From: Fimbriimonadaceae bacterium
GTDB lineage: Bacteria > Armatimonadota > UBA10988
Direction: 5' to 3'
NCBI GenBank assembly: GCA_020850355.1
Contig: JADZEX010000030.1
Span: 1-64,000 of the forward strand
Length of the DNA: 64,000 nt
Position 1 is the first letter of the stretch. The number at the start of each line of letters is the position of its first letter. Position numbers and translations under genes: made by a program. The notes under the pieces are model-generated. The model ran no database searches. It was not told the origin of the DNA and saw only the letters and a list, made by a program, of their open reading frames with translations. Positions 7,698 through 16,618 of the stretch are shown here, one piece after another.

Positions 7698-10238
7698 CTA
7701 CTCCCGCCGCAGGCTCGGCCCGAACAGCAGGGCGTTCAGCCAGAGCCGGTCCAGACCGGGCCAGCTTGCCCGGAAGGTGGGCGCCTCGGCGAAGCAGATC
7801 ACCTGGCCAGCGCCGCGGCGCTCCTGCCAGAGGTAGGCCCGGCCGTCCAGCGCGGCGGCAGTGGCGGCCGGCGCGAAGCCCTCGGCGACGGCCTCCCGGT
7901 CGCGGAACCGCGCCACCGTGTAGCCGTCCAGTGGCGGCTCGATGATCCGGTCGCCGCTGAACACGACGCGCATCTGCGGGGCGCAGCCGTAGGTCAGGTA
8001 GCTGTACGGATCGAGCTGCACCCAGGCCGCCAAGGGGGCCAGACGTTGCGGGCGGTGCTGCATCGGCACCGGGTCGGCCGGCGCGCCGGGCCGCACGTCG
8101 GTGACGCGCCGGGCCGTGGTGAAGCGGGAGCCGAGCCCCAGCAGCCAGCCGCTGGCGACGTCGTCCAGCGCGACCAGCGTGCCGCCGGCGACCACCCAGG
8201 CGTGCAGCCAACTGGCCTCCGACCCGAAGACCCGCTCGTAGGGCCCGCCGGCGGTGACCACCAGGACGTTGTACTCGGCCAGCATCTGGGCCGACAGCAT
8301 CGCCGCGTCGATCGGGGTGTAGGGCAGGCGGTACTGCTGTTCCAGCAGGTAGGTCAGCCAGCCGACCGGCTGCGCCGAGACCGGCGGCCGCGTGAGGACC
8401 GCGATCCGCGGACGCTCCACGGCCCGGATGTAGTAGCTGCCGAGGCGCAGGCCCTCGTCGGTCCAGGCAGTCGGGCTGGCCAGCAGCTCGGCCCCGCACT
8501 CGGCGGCCAGGGCGGCCAGTTGCGGTCCGGCCTGCGGCCCGTGGTCGCGCACTCGCAGCACCAGGGTGCCACGGCCCAACGCCCGACCGGCCAGGGTCAG
8601 CGGACGCTGCGCCACCCGCACTTTCCAGCCCTCGGCCGCCAACAAGCGGCAGAGCAGCCGGTAGGTGGCCCGCGGTCCGGCCGGGACGATCCAGGCCAAC
8701 CCGGCAGCCGCCGCGGCGGTCGGCGGCGGCGCGGCCGGCAGCTCCGGCAGATCGGCCGACCAGCAGGCCTCGAGGTCCCAGCGGTGTGGCGCCGACCAGG
8801 CGGTGATGTCGTAGATGTTCGGCTCCGCGCGCCACTTCAGGCGGTCGCGCTCCTGCTGCACGAACTCCACCGGCAGCGGACTGACTGGGTCGCAGAGCGC
8901 GCGCACCAGCGGCGCCGCCGGCTGCGCCAACGGGATCACCAGGGACCCGGCCGCAAGGGTCCGCGCGCGCGCCGCCCCACCCTCGTGCGGCTCGGCGACG
9001 ACCGTCAAAGCGGCCGCTGTCTGCTCGACCTGAATGCCCTGCTGGCGCAGGTTCGCGGCCAGATCGGCCGCATCGGCGGCGCGGTCGCCGGCCTCGATCA
9101 GCAAGGCCCGCCGGCCGTCGCTGGGGGTCGCTGCGGCGACCGCCATCTGGCGGAAGCGGGCCAGCAACTCGGGGCGCTGCTCGGCGGCGGTGAGGCAGGT
9201 CGTGTAGGCCGCGACGAAGTGCTGCGCCGCGCCGTCCGCCAGGGTCTGCAGGTTGCCGTCGCGCCGGCGGATGGCCAGGCTGTGGGCGGCGGCCTGCTCG
9301 TAGGTCATCCCCAACGCGCCGTGGAACAGCGGCCAGGCCTCGCCGTAACCGGGGTAGTAGCTGTCGAAGACTTCGCCGACGAAGTAGTCCCAGGCCCGCC
9401 GGTCGAAGGCTGCGGCATTGGCCCGGCCGAAGACCTCCCACCAGTCTCGCAGCTCGGTCGCCACGTGCTGTTCGATCGGCACCGCTGGCGGCGGGAAGTA
9501 GAAGCTCTGGGCGTTGCCCATCTCGTGCAGATCGGCCACCACCTGAGGCCGCTGCTCCAGGAACGCGGCGACCCGCGCGCGCGACTCCGGGTGCGTCAGC
9601 AGACACCAGTCACGGTTCAGATCGAACGCGTAATGGCTGCCCCGCGGCCCCGGCCACGGGCAATGGTGCTCGGCGCTGTGCGGGTCGACATTGGCGACCA
9701 CGCCGTGCAGGCTGTAGTAGGCGTTGACCGAGCGGTCGCGGCCGTCCGGGTTCTGCAACGGGTCGATCACGACGATCGACTCGTCGAGCAGGCGGGCGGT
9801 CTCGGGGGTCTGGCCGGCGCACAGTTCGTAGGCCAACGCCAAGGTCGCCTCCGCGGAGCTGTGTTCGCCACCGTGGACGTTGGCGATGATCCAGGTCACC
9901 ACCGGCAGGTCCGCCAGCTCCGGCGCCGGCTGCTGCGGGTCGGCCAACTGCCGCAACGATGCAAACACGGCGTCGCGCCGGGCCAGGTTGGCCGGGCTGC
10001 TGACGAGCAGGTGGAGCAGCTCACGGCCCTCGACGCTGTGGCCGTAGACCTGCAGGGCGGCCCGTGGCGAGGCCCCGGCGAGGGTCGCGAAGTAGCGCTG
10101 GAAGTCGGCCTGGCGGGCCAGCCGCTGGCCGACTGCGAAGCCGAGGACCTCGGCCGGGGTCGGCACCGCCGGGTCATGCCGCTCCGGAACACGGACGGCC
10201 AGCAGGTCCTGGTGACTCAGCGGCAGCGCTTCGGGCAT
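7698..10238 (-). CDS. M14-family zinc carboxypeptidase-like protein
   Basis: 846 aa. The zinc-binding HxxE is H122-G-G-E125 in NVHGGEHSSAE; the third ligand is probably H238 in DLHEMG. DLNRDW at 206-211 is the usual M14 block that contacts the substrate carboxylate. The peptidase domain occupies about residues 40-380. The remaining 450 residues include a region like the glutamine-amidotransferase-type tail of large M14 proteins (NVLVVTAGGPYERVFG) and are otherwise unassigned. No signal peptide is evident, unlike most neighbours. ATG 10238 has AGGAG about eight bases upstream. It lies 49 bases downstream of the GH-A gene on the same strand and is probably in the same operon. Likely role: trimming peptides or amino-acid side chains; the substrate is unknown. 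Confidence 0.8.
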   Translation of the reverse strand: MPEALPLSHQDLLAVRVPERHDPAVPTPAEVLGFAVGQRLARQADFQRYFATLAGASPRAALQVYGHSVEGRELLHLLVSSPANLARRDAVFASLRQLADPQQPAPELADLPVVTWIIANVHGGEHSSAEATLALAYELCAGQTPETARLLDESIVVIDPLQNPDGRDRSVNAYYSLHGVVANVDPHSAEHHCPWPGPRGSHYAFDLNRDWCLLTHPESRARVAAFLEQRPQVVADLHEMGNAQSFYFPPPAVPIEQHVATELRDWWEVFGRANAAAFDRRAWDYFVGEVFDSYYPGYGEAWPLFHGALGMTYEQAAAHSLAIRRRDGNLQTLADGAAQHFVAAYTTCLTAAEQRPELLARFRQMAVAAATPSDGRRALLIEAGDRAADAADLAANLRQQGIQVEQTAAALTVVAEPHEGGAARARTLAAGSLVIPLAQPAAPLVRALCDPVSPLPVEFVQQERDRLKWRAEPNIYDITAWSAPHRWDLEACWSADLPELPAAPPPTAAAAAGLAWIVPAGPRATYRLLCRLLAAEGWKVRVAQRPLTLAGRALGRGTLVLRVRDHGPQAGPQLAALAAECGAELLASPTAWTDEGLRLGSYYIRAVERPRIAVLTRPPVSAQPVGWLTYLLEQQYRLPYTPIDAAMLSAQMLAEYNVLVVTAGGPYERVFGSEASWLHAWVVAGGTLVALDDVASGWLLGLGSRFTTARRVTDVRPGAPADPVPMQHRPQRLAPLAAWVQLDPYSYLTYGCAPQMRVVFSGDRIIEPPLDGYTVARFRDREAVAEGFAPAATAAALDGRAYLWQERRGAGQVICFAEAPTFRASWPGLDRLWLNALLFGPSLRRE

Positions 10239-10287
10239 CGCACGGCTCCTGGCCGGCGCTTCGCGCTGCGGCGGCGCACTCCTGCGG

Positions 10288-11937
10288 TCAGGGCAGCGTC
10301 GGCGCCGCGGCGGCCCGCAGCAAGGTCACCCGCGGCCAGGCGCCACAGGGCAGCTCGACCGACCCGCCCGCGACCGGCGGCGCAGGGTTGCCGAAGGGGT
10401 CGTAGACGACCACCTCGCGGGCCTCCGTGCGGACCGTCAGGCGGCTCTCCTGCAGGTTCTCGGCGAAGGTCGCCAGCAGGCGGTCGGGCCCGCGACGGAA
10501 GAGGTAGACGTGCTGCCCCGGCGTTTGGCGCAAGACCTGCTCGCAGCGGGCGCCGGCCAGCAGGTTGACCAGCGCGGTCAGCCCACCGTAGGCGAAGCGC
10601 GGGCAGAAGAAGTGGTCGACGAAGCCGAAATCCGGGTCGCCGAGCTTCTGCCGCGGCCCGCCGATCTCGCGACTGGCGTAGAGCAACGCCCCGCGGTGGC
10701 CGTGAGCCCAGCAGTAGAGCAGCTTCTGCAACCCCGTGACGCCCTGCATCCGCTCCTGGTCGAGGCGCCACGCGGCGTAGCCCATTTCGGTGTTGCAGAG
10801 CGGCCGGACGGGCTGCTCGGCGGCGGCGTGGGTTGCCAGGATGGCGCGCTCCGCCCACAGCAGGTTGCCGAGGTCACCGTGCGAGTGGTAGTCGATCAGC
10901 CCCACCTGCCCGCGCAGCGTGCGGGCGAACTGGCCGCACCAGGTCGGTTCGATCAGACAGTAGCCCGGACTGCCGACCAGCACTTGGGGCGCGCCGCGCC
11001 GCAGTTCGTCGAGCGTCCAGGCCAGCAGCTCACCAAACTCGCCCGGTGTGCCGCGCCAGAAGTCACGGTTGTCGGGCTCGTTGTACAGCTCGACCGCGAC
11101 AGCCTGCGGACCGTACCGCGGCAGCAACTCGCGCAGCAGGCGGCGGGTCGGGTCCTCCTGTCGCGGGTACCGCCAGCGCGGGTCGGGGACCTGGGCATAG
11201 GCCGGCAGCACGGCCCACTCGGGCGGCTGGCAGAGCTGCAAGAACAGCCGGCAGCCTTGCGCGGTCCAGGCGCCGAAGGCCTCGTCGCAGGCGCTCCAGT
11301 CGATGGCCGCGGTGGGGCCGCTCCAACGCACCGGGACGTCGGGCCGCACCACCGTGACGCCCGACCGCGCCGCCAACTCGGCGTCCAGTTCGCGCGCCTG
11401 GGCCGCGGTCAAGCCGACGGGCCGACCCGGGCCATAGGCATTGGTCCAGTGTTGCCGCCCCGGGAAGGCACAGGTGCCGACCCAGAACTCGTCCTGCGCC
11501 CAGCGAGCCCGGGCCTCCTTGGCCGAGGCCAGCGCGGCCACGCTCCGCGCCAGCCGGGCGGTGAGCTGCTCGCCCCGCCAGCAGTCCAGGGTCAGCAGCC
11601 AGACGCCCTGTCCCCGCAGTTGCAGCGGCAGGCTGCTGCTGCCACCGGGCAGTGGCTGCTGCGCCACCGGGCGGTTCTCGCAGTCCCAGGCGGTCAGCAC
11701 CGCGCGGGTCACCGCCGCCGGCAGCTCCACCCGCAGCGTCGTCGCGCGGTCGGGGTCGCCGACCCACTGGTAAGGCTGCGGCGGCGCCAGCGTCGGCGCT
11801 GGTTGCTGCAGGTCGGCGTCGGGCAGGTTGGCCCACAGCAAGGGCACTCCCGGCTGCGGCAGGGCCGGCAGCCCGGGCGCCAGTTCCAACGCCGGCAGGC
11901 GCACCACCAGCAGCAACAGCCCGGCGAGCAGGCGCAT
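10288..11937 (-). CDS. Secreted clan GH-A glycoside hydrolase
   Basis: 549 aa with an N-terminal signal peptide (MRLLAGLLLLVVRLPALE). Residues about 30-130 form a small beta domain, then a (beta/alpha)8 barrel. The acid/base is probably E287 in VELYNEPDN, the NEP motif of clan GH-A; the nucleophile is probably E384 in CNTEMGYAAW. The spacing of about 97 residues fits retaining GH-A enzymes such as GH39, GH5 or related orphan families. The start codon overlaps the stop of the large lyase gene upstream (TGATG), so the two are translationally coupled. Substrate cannot be named; coupling to a heparinase-like lyase suggests an acidic polysaccharide or its oligosaccharides. Confidence 0.75.
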   Translation of the reverse strand: MRLLAGLLLLVVRLPALELAPGLPALPQPGVPLLWANLPDADLQQPAPTLAPPQPYQWVGDPDRATTLRVELPAAVTRAVLTAWDCENRPVAQQPLPGGSSSLPLQLRGQGVWLLTLDCWRGEQLTARLARSVAALASAKEARARWAQDEFWVGTCAFPGRQHWTNAYGPGRPVGLTAAQARELDAELAARSGVTVVRPDVPVRWSGPTAAIDWSACDEAFGAWTAQGCRLFLQLCQPPEWAVLPAYAQVPDPRWRYPRQEDPTRRLLRELLPRYGPQAVAVELYNEPDNRDFWRGTPGEFGELLAWTLDELRRGAPQVLVGSPGYCLIEPTWCGQFARTLRGQVGLIDYHSHGDLGNLLWAERAILATHAAAEQPVRPLCNTEMGYAAWRLDQERMQGVTGLQKLLYCWAHGHRGALLYASREIGGPRQKLGDPDFGFVDHFFCPRFAYGGLTALVNLLAGARCEQVLRQTPGQHVYLFRRGPDRLLATFAENLQESRLTVRTEAREVVVYDPFGNPAPPVAGGSVELPCGAWPRVTLLRAAAAPTLP

Positions 11938-14900
11938 CAGCGCACCGCCAGCCGCCGCAGCCGGCCGTCAGCGGTTGCCACAACGGTGCCGTCGCCGGTC
12001 ACCAGCAGATCCACCACGGCCGCCCCCAGGCGGGCGATCGACAACGGCTGGCCGCTGCCATCGAGCACCCACACCGCGCCGTCGGCGGTGCCGGCCAGCA
12101 CCAGGCGCTCGGCGGTGGTCAGCGCCGTCACCTCGCTGCCCAGGTCAACCCGCCAGCGGCGCCTGGCGTCGGCCCCGAAGCAGAACAGGTTGTAGTTCAG
12201 CGAGCCACCCAGGATCTCGTCCTGACCGTCGCCATCCAGGTCGGCGCAGGCGACCTGGCGCACCTCGTCGCCGGTGTCGGCCTTCAGCCTGGCCTTGCCG
12301 GCCGAGTCGACATAATGCAGCACGCCGTCGCCGCCGCCGAAGACGACCCCGCGGGTGGCATTGCCGTCGAACGAGCCGGTCGCGACGTCGTAGCAGATCG
12401 GGCCGAAGCTGTAGGCCCATTGCCGGGTCCCGTCGCCCTGCAGCGCGGTCGCCTGGTAGTAATGGGTGCCGCAGATCACCTCGGCCTTGCCGTCGCCGTT
12501 GAGGTCGGCCACCGCCCCGCTCTGCGAGGGATGCACGCTTTCGTAGTTCCAGAGCTCCTGGCCGGCCGCGTCGAAGGCGTAGAAGCGCCAGTTCTCGCCG
12601 CCCACAATCACCTCGGGCCGACCGTCACCGGTGAGGTCGCCGGTGCGCACCAGGTTGGCATTCGGTGGGCGCCGGTAGAACTTCAGCTCGGCGGTCCAGC
12701 GCTCGCGGCCGTCGGGACCCAGGACGGTCACGCGGAAGTCCTGCCGCGCCACGATCACCTCGTCGCGGCCGTCGCCGTCCAGGTCGGCGCAGGTCACGTC
12801 GTTGACCGCGCCGGGGAAGTCGACCTGCCAGAGCGGGCTGCCGTCGGCCCGGCGCGCCAGCAAGGTGCCTTGCCCCGTGGCCACCAGCAGGGCGCGGTCG
12901 TCGCCGGTCAGACGGCCGCTGGCCAGGCGCCGCAGATCGAACGGCAGCGTGCCGGCGTCGGCCGCCGGGAGCGTGCCGTGGACCACCAGCTCGGCGAGAT
13001 AGACCGCGCTGCCGGGTTGCGGCTGGATCACCAGCCGGATCTGCCGCGCCGGCGCCGCCGCGGTGACGCGGTACTCCCACGGCGCGCCGAAGTTCGGGTG
13101 CGGACCGGGGTCGGTGACCTCACCGAGCACACGCCGGTCGTTGACGAAGCCGTCGTTGGAGGCCAGCACCGTCGCCTTGCCGAGCAGGTACTTGGTGTTA
13201 CGCGACGAGTTGGTGGCCCACCACTGCCACCAGCGGACCGTCTGCACGGTGCTCTCGCCGGCCAGGTCGAGGGTTAAGGACACCGTCTGGTCCGGCTCGT
13301 ACATCGCGCTGGTCGCCGTCGAGTTGGCCCACGAGCCATCCAGCAGGTTGTCGAGCCGGTTGGCGGCCTCCGGCGCGAAGACGTTGGCCGCCGCCGGGAG
13401 CGGGTCGCTGGTCAGTTTGACGGCGCGGGTGACCCCGCCGGGCAGCCCGCGGTTGGCCGACAGGACGGCCAGCGTCGGCTGCGGCCGAACGTTCCAGAGC
13501 TCCCGCGGCGCCGGGGCGCTGGCGGTGGTGCCGAGGTTCGGCACTGGCGGCCGCGTCGGGAGCTGCGCCAGCGCCTCGTCGAGCTGTGGCAGCGGCAGAT
13601 CACGGTCGACGCGGTCCGGCGCGGCAAGCAGCTCGAGCCCGCCCGCGGTGGCCTGCTGCGCGCCCAGCAGGGTCAGCGTCTGCGCATCCAGCGCCAGCAT
13701 CTGGGCGTCGGTGTCGAAGTCGCCAGCCGGAGTCGGGGCCTGCAGCGGACCAAAGCTCACCGCCAGCGGCCCGCGTGGGGTCTCCAGCAGGATCCCGTCG
13801 CCGGCGCGCAGCCAGCGCACCGGCCAGGTCTTCACCTCGCCATCGGCGGCCCCGTGCAGCACGCTGGCAAAGCAGTACGTCTCGCCCGCCTGCAGGCGCA
13901 CCTGCGCCACCCCGCTGAGCGAGCGCACCACCGGGTCGGCGTGCTGGTAGCCAGCCCAGTTGGTGCCCAGCTCGGGGTCGTCGTGCAGGCTGAGCCGGGG
14001 ACCCGGCGCCACATCGATCCGCAGGGCCGGGCCGCGCTGGCTGAGCAACAGGCTGCCCGGCTCCAGCCGCGCTGCCCCGACGCCGTGCCAGAGCAGGCGG
14101 AACTGGTACTCGTCGCTGACCCGGGCGGTCAACTGGTCGAGCACGACAAAGGCGTGCAGCTCCTTCAGCCAGACCACCCCGCGGTCCCAATCGACGCCGG
14201 CGTAGTTGCTGAGCCGGGTGCGGCTGTAGCCGAAGCGGGCGGTCTCGCCGACGCCACGCAGCTCGGCGTAGGGCGGAATCGCGTCCGATTGGCCATCGCG
14301 GAAGACCAGCACGCTGTTGTGGTACTTGACCTGCGCCTTGAAGTAGTCGTTGTCGGCCAGCCAGATCCGGTCGAACTGCGTCAACCGCGGCAGGCTGTTG
14401 CCGTCCAGGTGCTTGTGCCCGCCGTTGGCCAGACCGTCGTAGAGCAGGTACTCGGCCTGCGGATCGAGCGCCGCCCGGAAGCTGATCTTGTCGATGCAGC
14501 GCTCGACCGGCGGGCTGGCCGCCTCCGGGAAGGTCTCCCTATAGCGCGGCTCCAGCGCAAAGGCGCGCACGCCGGTGACGGCGGTCGGCGGGCTGCCGGT
14601 GGTCGGGCGCGGGTAGTTGTAGAGCTCCCGCGGCCGGGCCCGCGCGGCCTTGCGGTCGGCCACCCAGGCCGCCGCCGGGTCGCCGGTCAGGAAGGCGAAG
14701 CCGTTCAGCAGGAACTGCTCGCTGGACCAACACTGCCACGACCCGGTGTCGCCGTAGGGCACCTGAATGTAGAGGTTGTCCATCGAACCGACCAGGTAGT
14801 CGATGGTCCGCCGGGCCTGCCCGTTGTCGATCCAGGTGCGGTCGGGCCGGGCCAGGCAGTAGCGCAGCAGGTGGCCGTTGGTCAGCCACTGGTAGCCGTT

Positions 14901-16535
14901 GCAGTCCTCGTTGACCTTGGCGAACTGCGCCTGATGCCGGAACAGCGCGTCGGCCATGCGCAGCCAGTCGGCGCCCTCCACGAGGTCGTAGCCCTGCGTG
15001 AAGTAGAGCCCGGCCAGCAGCGCGCCGAGGCCCGGGAAGGTCTGGTGGTTGAACAACACGTTGCGCGTGCGGGCGGCCCCGGCACACTTCGGGATCACCG
15101 CCTCGCTCAGCCAGCGGGCCATCGTGCGCGTCACCAGCAGGCGGTCCTCGGCGGTCAGGCTGGGGTCTTCCTCGACCACGTCCCAGCCGCTGACCACGCT
15201 GACCGCTGGGAAGTCACTGTCAAAGCCCCACGGCCCCCCGTACTTCCGTGGGTCGGCCACAGCGCTCTGGCCGTACAGCTTCCAGAGCTCGACAAACAGC
15301 CGCGCCTCGTGAGGCGAGGCGGTCAACTGATAGCGCCGGGCGACGTCCTCCAGCACGCCGGCGATGCTGGTATGGGCGCCTTCATCGAGCGCTTTCTGCC
15401 CGGCCGCCAGCCCCTCGGCCACGCGGCCGGCCGCCGGCGCGTCGTCGGCCCAGCCCCAGCGCTTCAGGAACTCCGCGCTGTAGGCCCGCTCGAAGGTCGG
15501 CGGCAGGACCAGGTCGCGGCCGGCCGGGAGCTTCGCCACCACCCCGCGCAGCAGTTCGACCGCCTTGGCCAGCCCGGCCGCGTCGCTGGCGCCGAGCACC
15601 AGCGTGTTGACCCCCTTGCCAAAGGGGTCGTGGACCACCTGCACCAGGGCGCCGCCAGCGCCGGGACAGACGCTGTCGACCGGCGTCAGGTAGCGCGCGT
15701 AGAGCAGCTCCAGCGCCGGGTTGCTGTCGAGGCAGCCGACCACACTCAGCGGGCCGTCGGGCTGCCGGTCGGCCGCCGCGGCCGCGCGCAGCGGCAAGCT
15801 GACGCCAGTCCGCTCGCGGATCAGCGCGACCACCTGCTGCGCGGCCTGGCGGGTCGCCTCGTCGGCGCCGTGCAGCACGGTGGCCAGCGGTTGGCCGGCG
15901 CGCACCAGCGCAGTCTGCGGTACCAGCGCCTTCGGCTGCTGCAGGTTGGCCAGGGTCTGCAGCGGCGCCGCCACCCGCAGGTTGTCGAAGTTGGCGGCGA
16001 TCGCGGCGCGCTCTTGCCGCGTGCCGATGATCAGCTCAATCCGGGCGACGGCCGTCGGGCGCCGGGCTTCGCAGACCTCGGCCTCCCAGAGCAGCCCGTC
16101 GCGGCTCATCCCCGGCTGCAAGCTGAAGGTCCGCCAGTCGGCCGTCAGAGGACCGTCCCAGGACTGCCAGCTCGCCGCCGGCCTGGTCTCGCCCTGGTTG
16201 TAGAGCCGCACGTAGAGCGCGCGGGTGGTCTCCGGGAGGACGCTCCGGGCGTCCAACAGCAGCCGCGCGTTGCGCAGGTCGCGCGGCGCCGGGAGGGGGA
16301 TCAGCAGGCCGAAGTAGTGGCTGTTGGTGCCGGGGCCGCTGGTCGCGGTGAGTTGCAGCGCGCCATCGCCATCGGTGGTCTGGCCGGCGCCACGGACCAC
16401 TTCCAGCTTGCGCGGTCCCTTTTCCCACCCCTCCACCACCCCGTCGGCGCTGTTCAGCGAGAGCAGCGGGCCGACCTGGGCCATCGCCGCCGCCGCCAGC
16501 AGTCCGAGGTACAGCACCACCGCACGCCGCGCCAT
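11937..16535 (-). CDS. Secreted mosaic lyase: heparinase II/III-like + discoidin-like + FG-GAP/propeller
   Basis: 1532 aa with a signal peptide (MARRAVVLYLGLLAAAAMAQ). Residues about 25-190 look like a carbohydrate-binding jelly roll. Residues about 330-640 are helical, as in an alpha/alpha toroid lyase. GHKHLDGNSL near residue 710 is the conserved block at the start of the heparinase II/III-like beta-sandwich, whose histidine helps bind or abstract. Residues about 1050-1190 resemble an F5/8 type C (discoidin) binding domain. From about 1210 to the end come four or more FG-GAP/VCBS-like repeats (ADLDGDGRDEVIVARQ, GDLTGDGRPEVIVGG, ADLNGDGKAEVICG, CADLDGDGQDEILGG), the usual calcium-binding propeller blades. 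It is first in the minus-strand operon with the genes at 11937 and 10238. Predicted polysaccharide lyase for uronic-acid glycans; the substrate is unknown. Confidence 0.75.
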   Translation of the reverse strand: MARRAVVLYLGLLAAAAMAQVGPLLSLNSADGVVEGWEKGPRKLEVVRGAGQTTDGDGALQLTATSGPGTNSHYFGLLIPLPAPRDLRNARLLLDARSVLPETTRALYVRLYNQGETRPAASWQSWDGPLTADWRTFSLQPGMSRDGLLWEAEVCEARRPTAVARIELIIGTRQERAAIAANFDNLRVAAPLQTLANLQQPKALVPQTALVRAGQPLATVLHGADEATRQAAQQVVALIRERTGVSLPLRAAAAADRQPDGPLSVVGCLDSNPALELLYARYLTPVDSVCPGAGGALVQVVHDPFGKGVNTLVLGASDAAGLAKAVELLRGVVAKLPAGRDLVLPPTFERAYSAEFLKRWGWADDAPAAGRVAEGLAAGQKALDEGAHTSIAGVLEDVARRYQLTASPHEARLFVELWKLYGQSAVADPRKYGGPWGFDSDFPAVSVVSGWDVVEEDPSLTAEDRLLVTRTMARWLSEAVIPKCAGAARTRNVLFNHQTFPGLGALLAGLYFTQGYDLVEGADWLRMADALFRHQAQFAKVNEDCNGYQWLTNGHLLRYCLARPDRTWIDNGQARRTIDYLVGSMDNLYIQVPYGDTGSWQCWSSEQFLLNGFAFLTGDPAAAWVADRKAARARPRELYNYPRPTTGSPPTAVTGVRAFALEPRYRETFPEAASPPVERCIDKISFRAALDPQAEYLLYDGLANGGHKHLDGNSLPRLTQFDRIWLADNDYFKAQVKYHNSVLVFRDGQSDAIPPYAELRGVGETARFGYSRTRLSNYAGVDWDRGVVWLKELHAFVVLDQLTARVSDEYQFRLLWHGVGAARLEPGSLLLSQRGPALRIDVAPGPRLSLHDDPELGTNWAGYQHADPVVRSLSGVAQVRLQAGETYCFASVLHGAADGEVKTWPVRWLRAGDGILLETPRGPLAVSFGPLQAPTPAGDFDTDAQMLALDAQTLTLLGAQQATAGGLELLAAPDRVDRDLPLPQLDEALAQLPTRPPVPNLGTTASAPAPRELWNVRPQPTLAVLSANRGLPGGVTRAVKLTSDPLPAAANVFAPEAANRLDNLLDGSWANSTATSAMYEPDQTVSLTLDLAGESTVQTVRWWQWWATNSSRNTKYLLGKATVLASNDGFVNDRRVLGEVTDPGPHPNFGAPWEYRVTAAAPARQIRLVIQPQPGSAVYLAELVVHGTLPAADAGTLPFDLRRLASGRLTGDDRALLVATGQGTLLARRADGSPLWQVDFPGAVNDVTCADLDGDGRDEVIVARQDFRVTVLGPDGRERWTAELKFYRRPPNANLVRTGDLTGDGRPEVIVGGENWRFYAFDAAGQELWNYESVHPSQSGAVADLNGDGKAEVICGTHYYQATALQGDGTRQWAYSFGPICYDVATGSFDGNATRGVVFGGGDGVLHYVDSAGKARLKADTGDEVRQVACADLDGDGQDEILGGSLNYNLFCFGADARRRWRVDLGSEVTALTTAERLVLAGTADGAVWVLDGSGQPLSIARLGAAVVDLLVTGDGTVVATADGRLRRLAVR

Positions 16536-16572
16536 GCTCGTCTCCGCCGGTCAGGTACGCCCCTGCGGCGCT

Positions 16573-16600
16573 TTGTTCCTTCCCGTGCGGCGGGTACAAT
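16573..16600 (+). promoter_or_regulatory. Sigma70-type promoter of the sialidase-prmA operon
   Basis: TTGTTC at 16573-16578 and TACAAT at 16595-16600 are separated by 16 bases. The start codon at 16619 follows within about 20 bases, so the leader is very short and contains only the TGGAG ribosome site. Confidence 0.5.
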
Positions 16601-16618
16601 CGCCCCTGGAGCCTGTCG

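Noticed and set aside
7018-9606. 862-codon minus-strand open frame
   Set aside because: It runs in another minus-strand frame of the M14 peptidase gene and opposite the GHL10-like gene. The Zn ligands and other motifs fit the peptidase frame.
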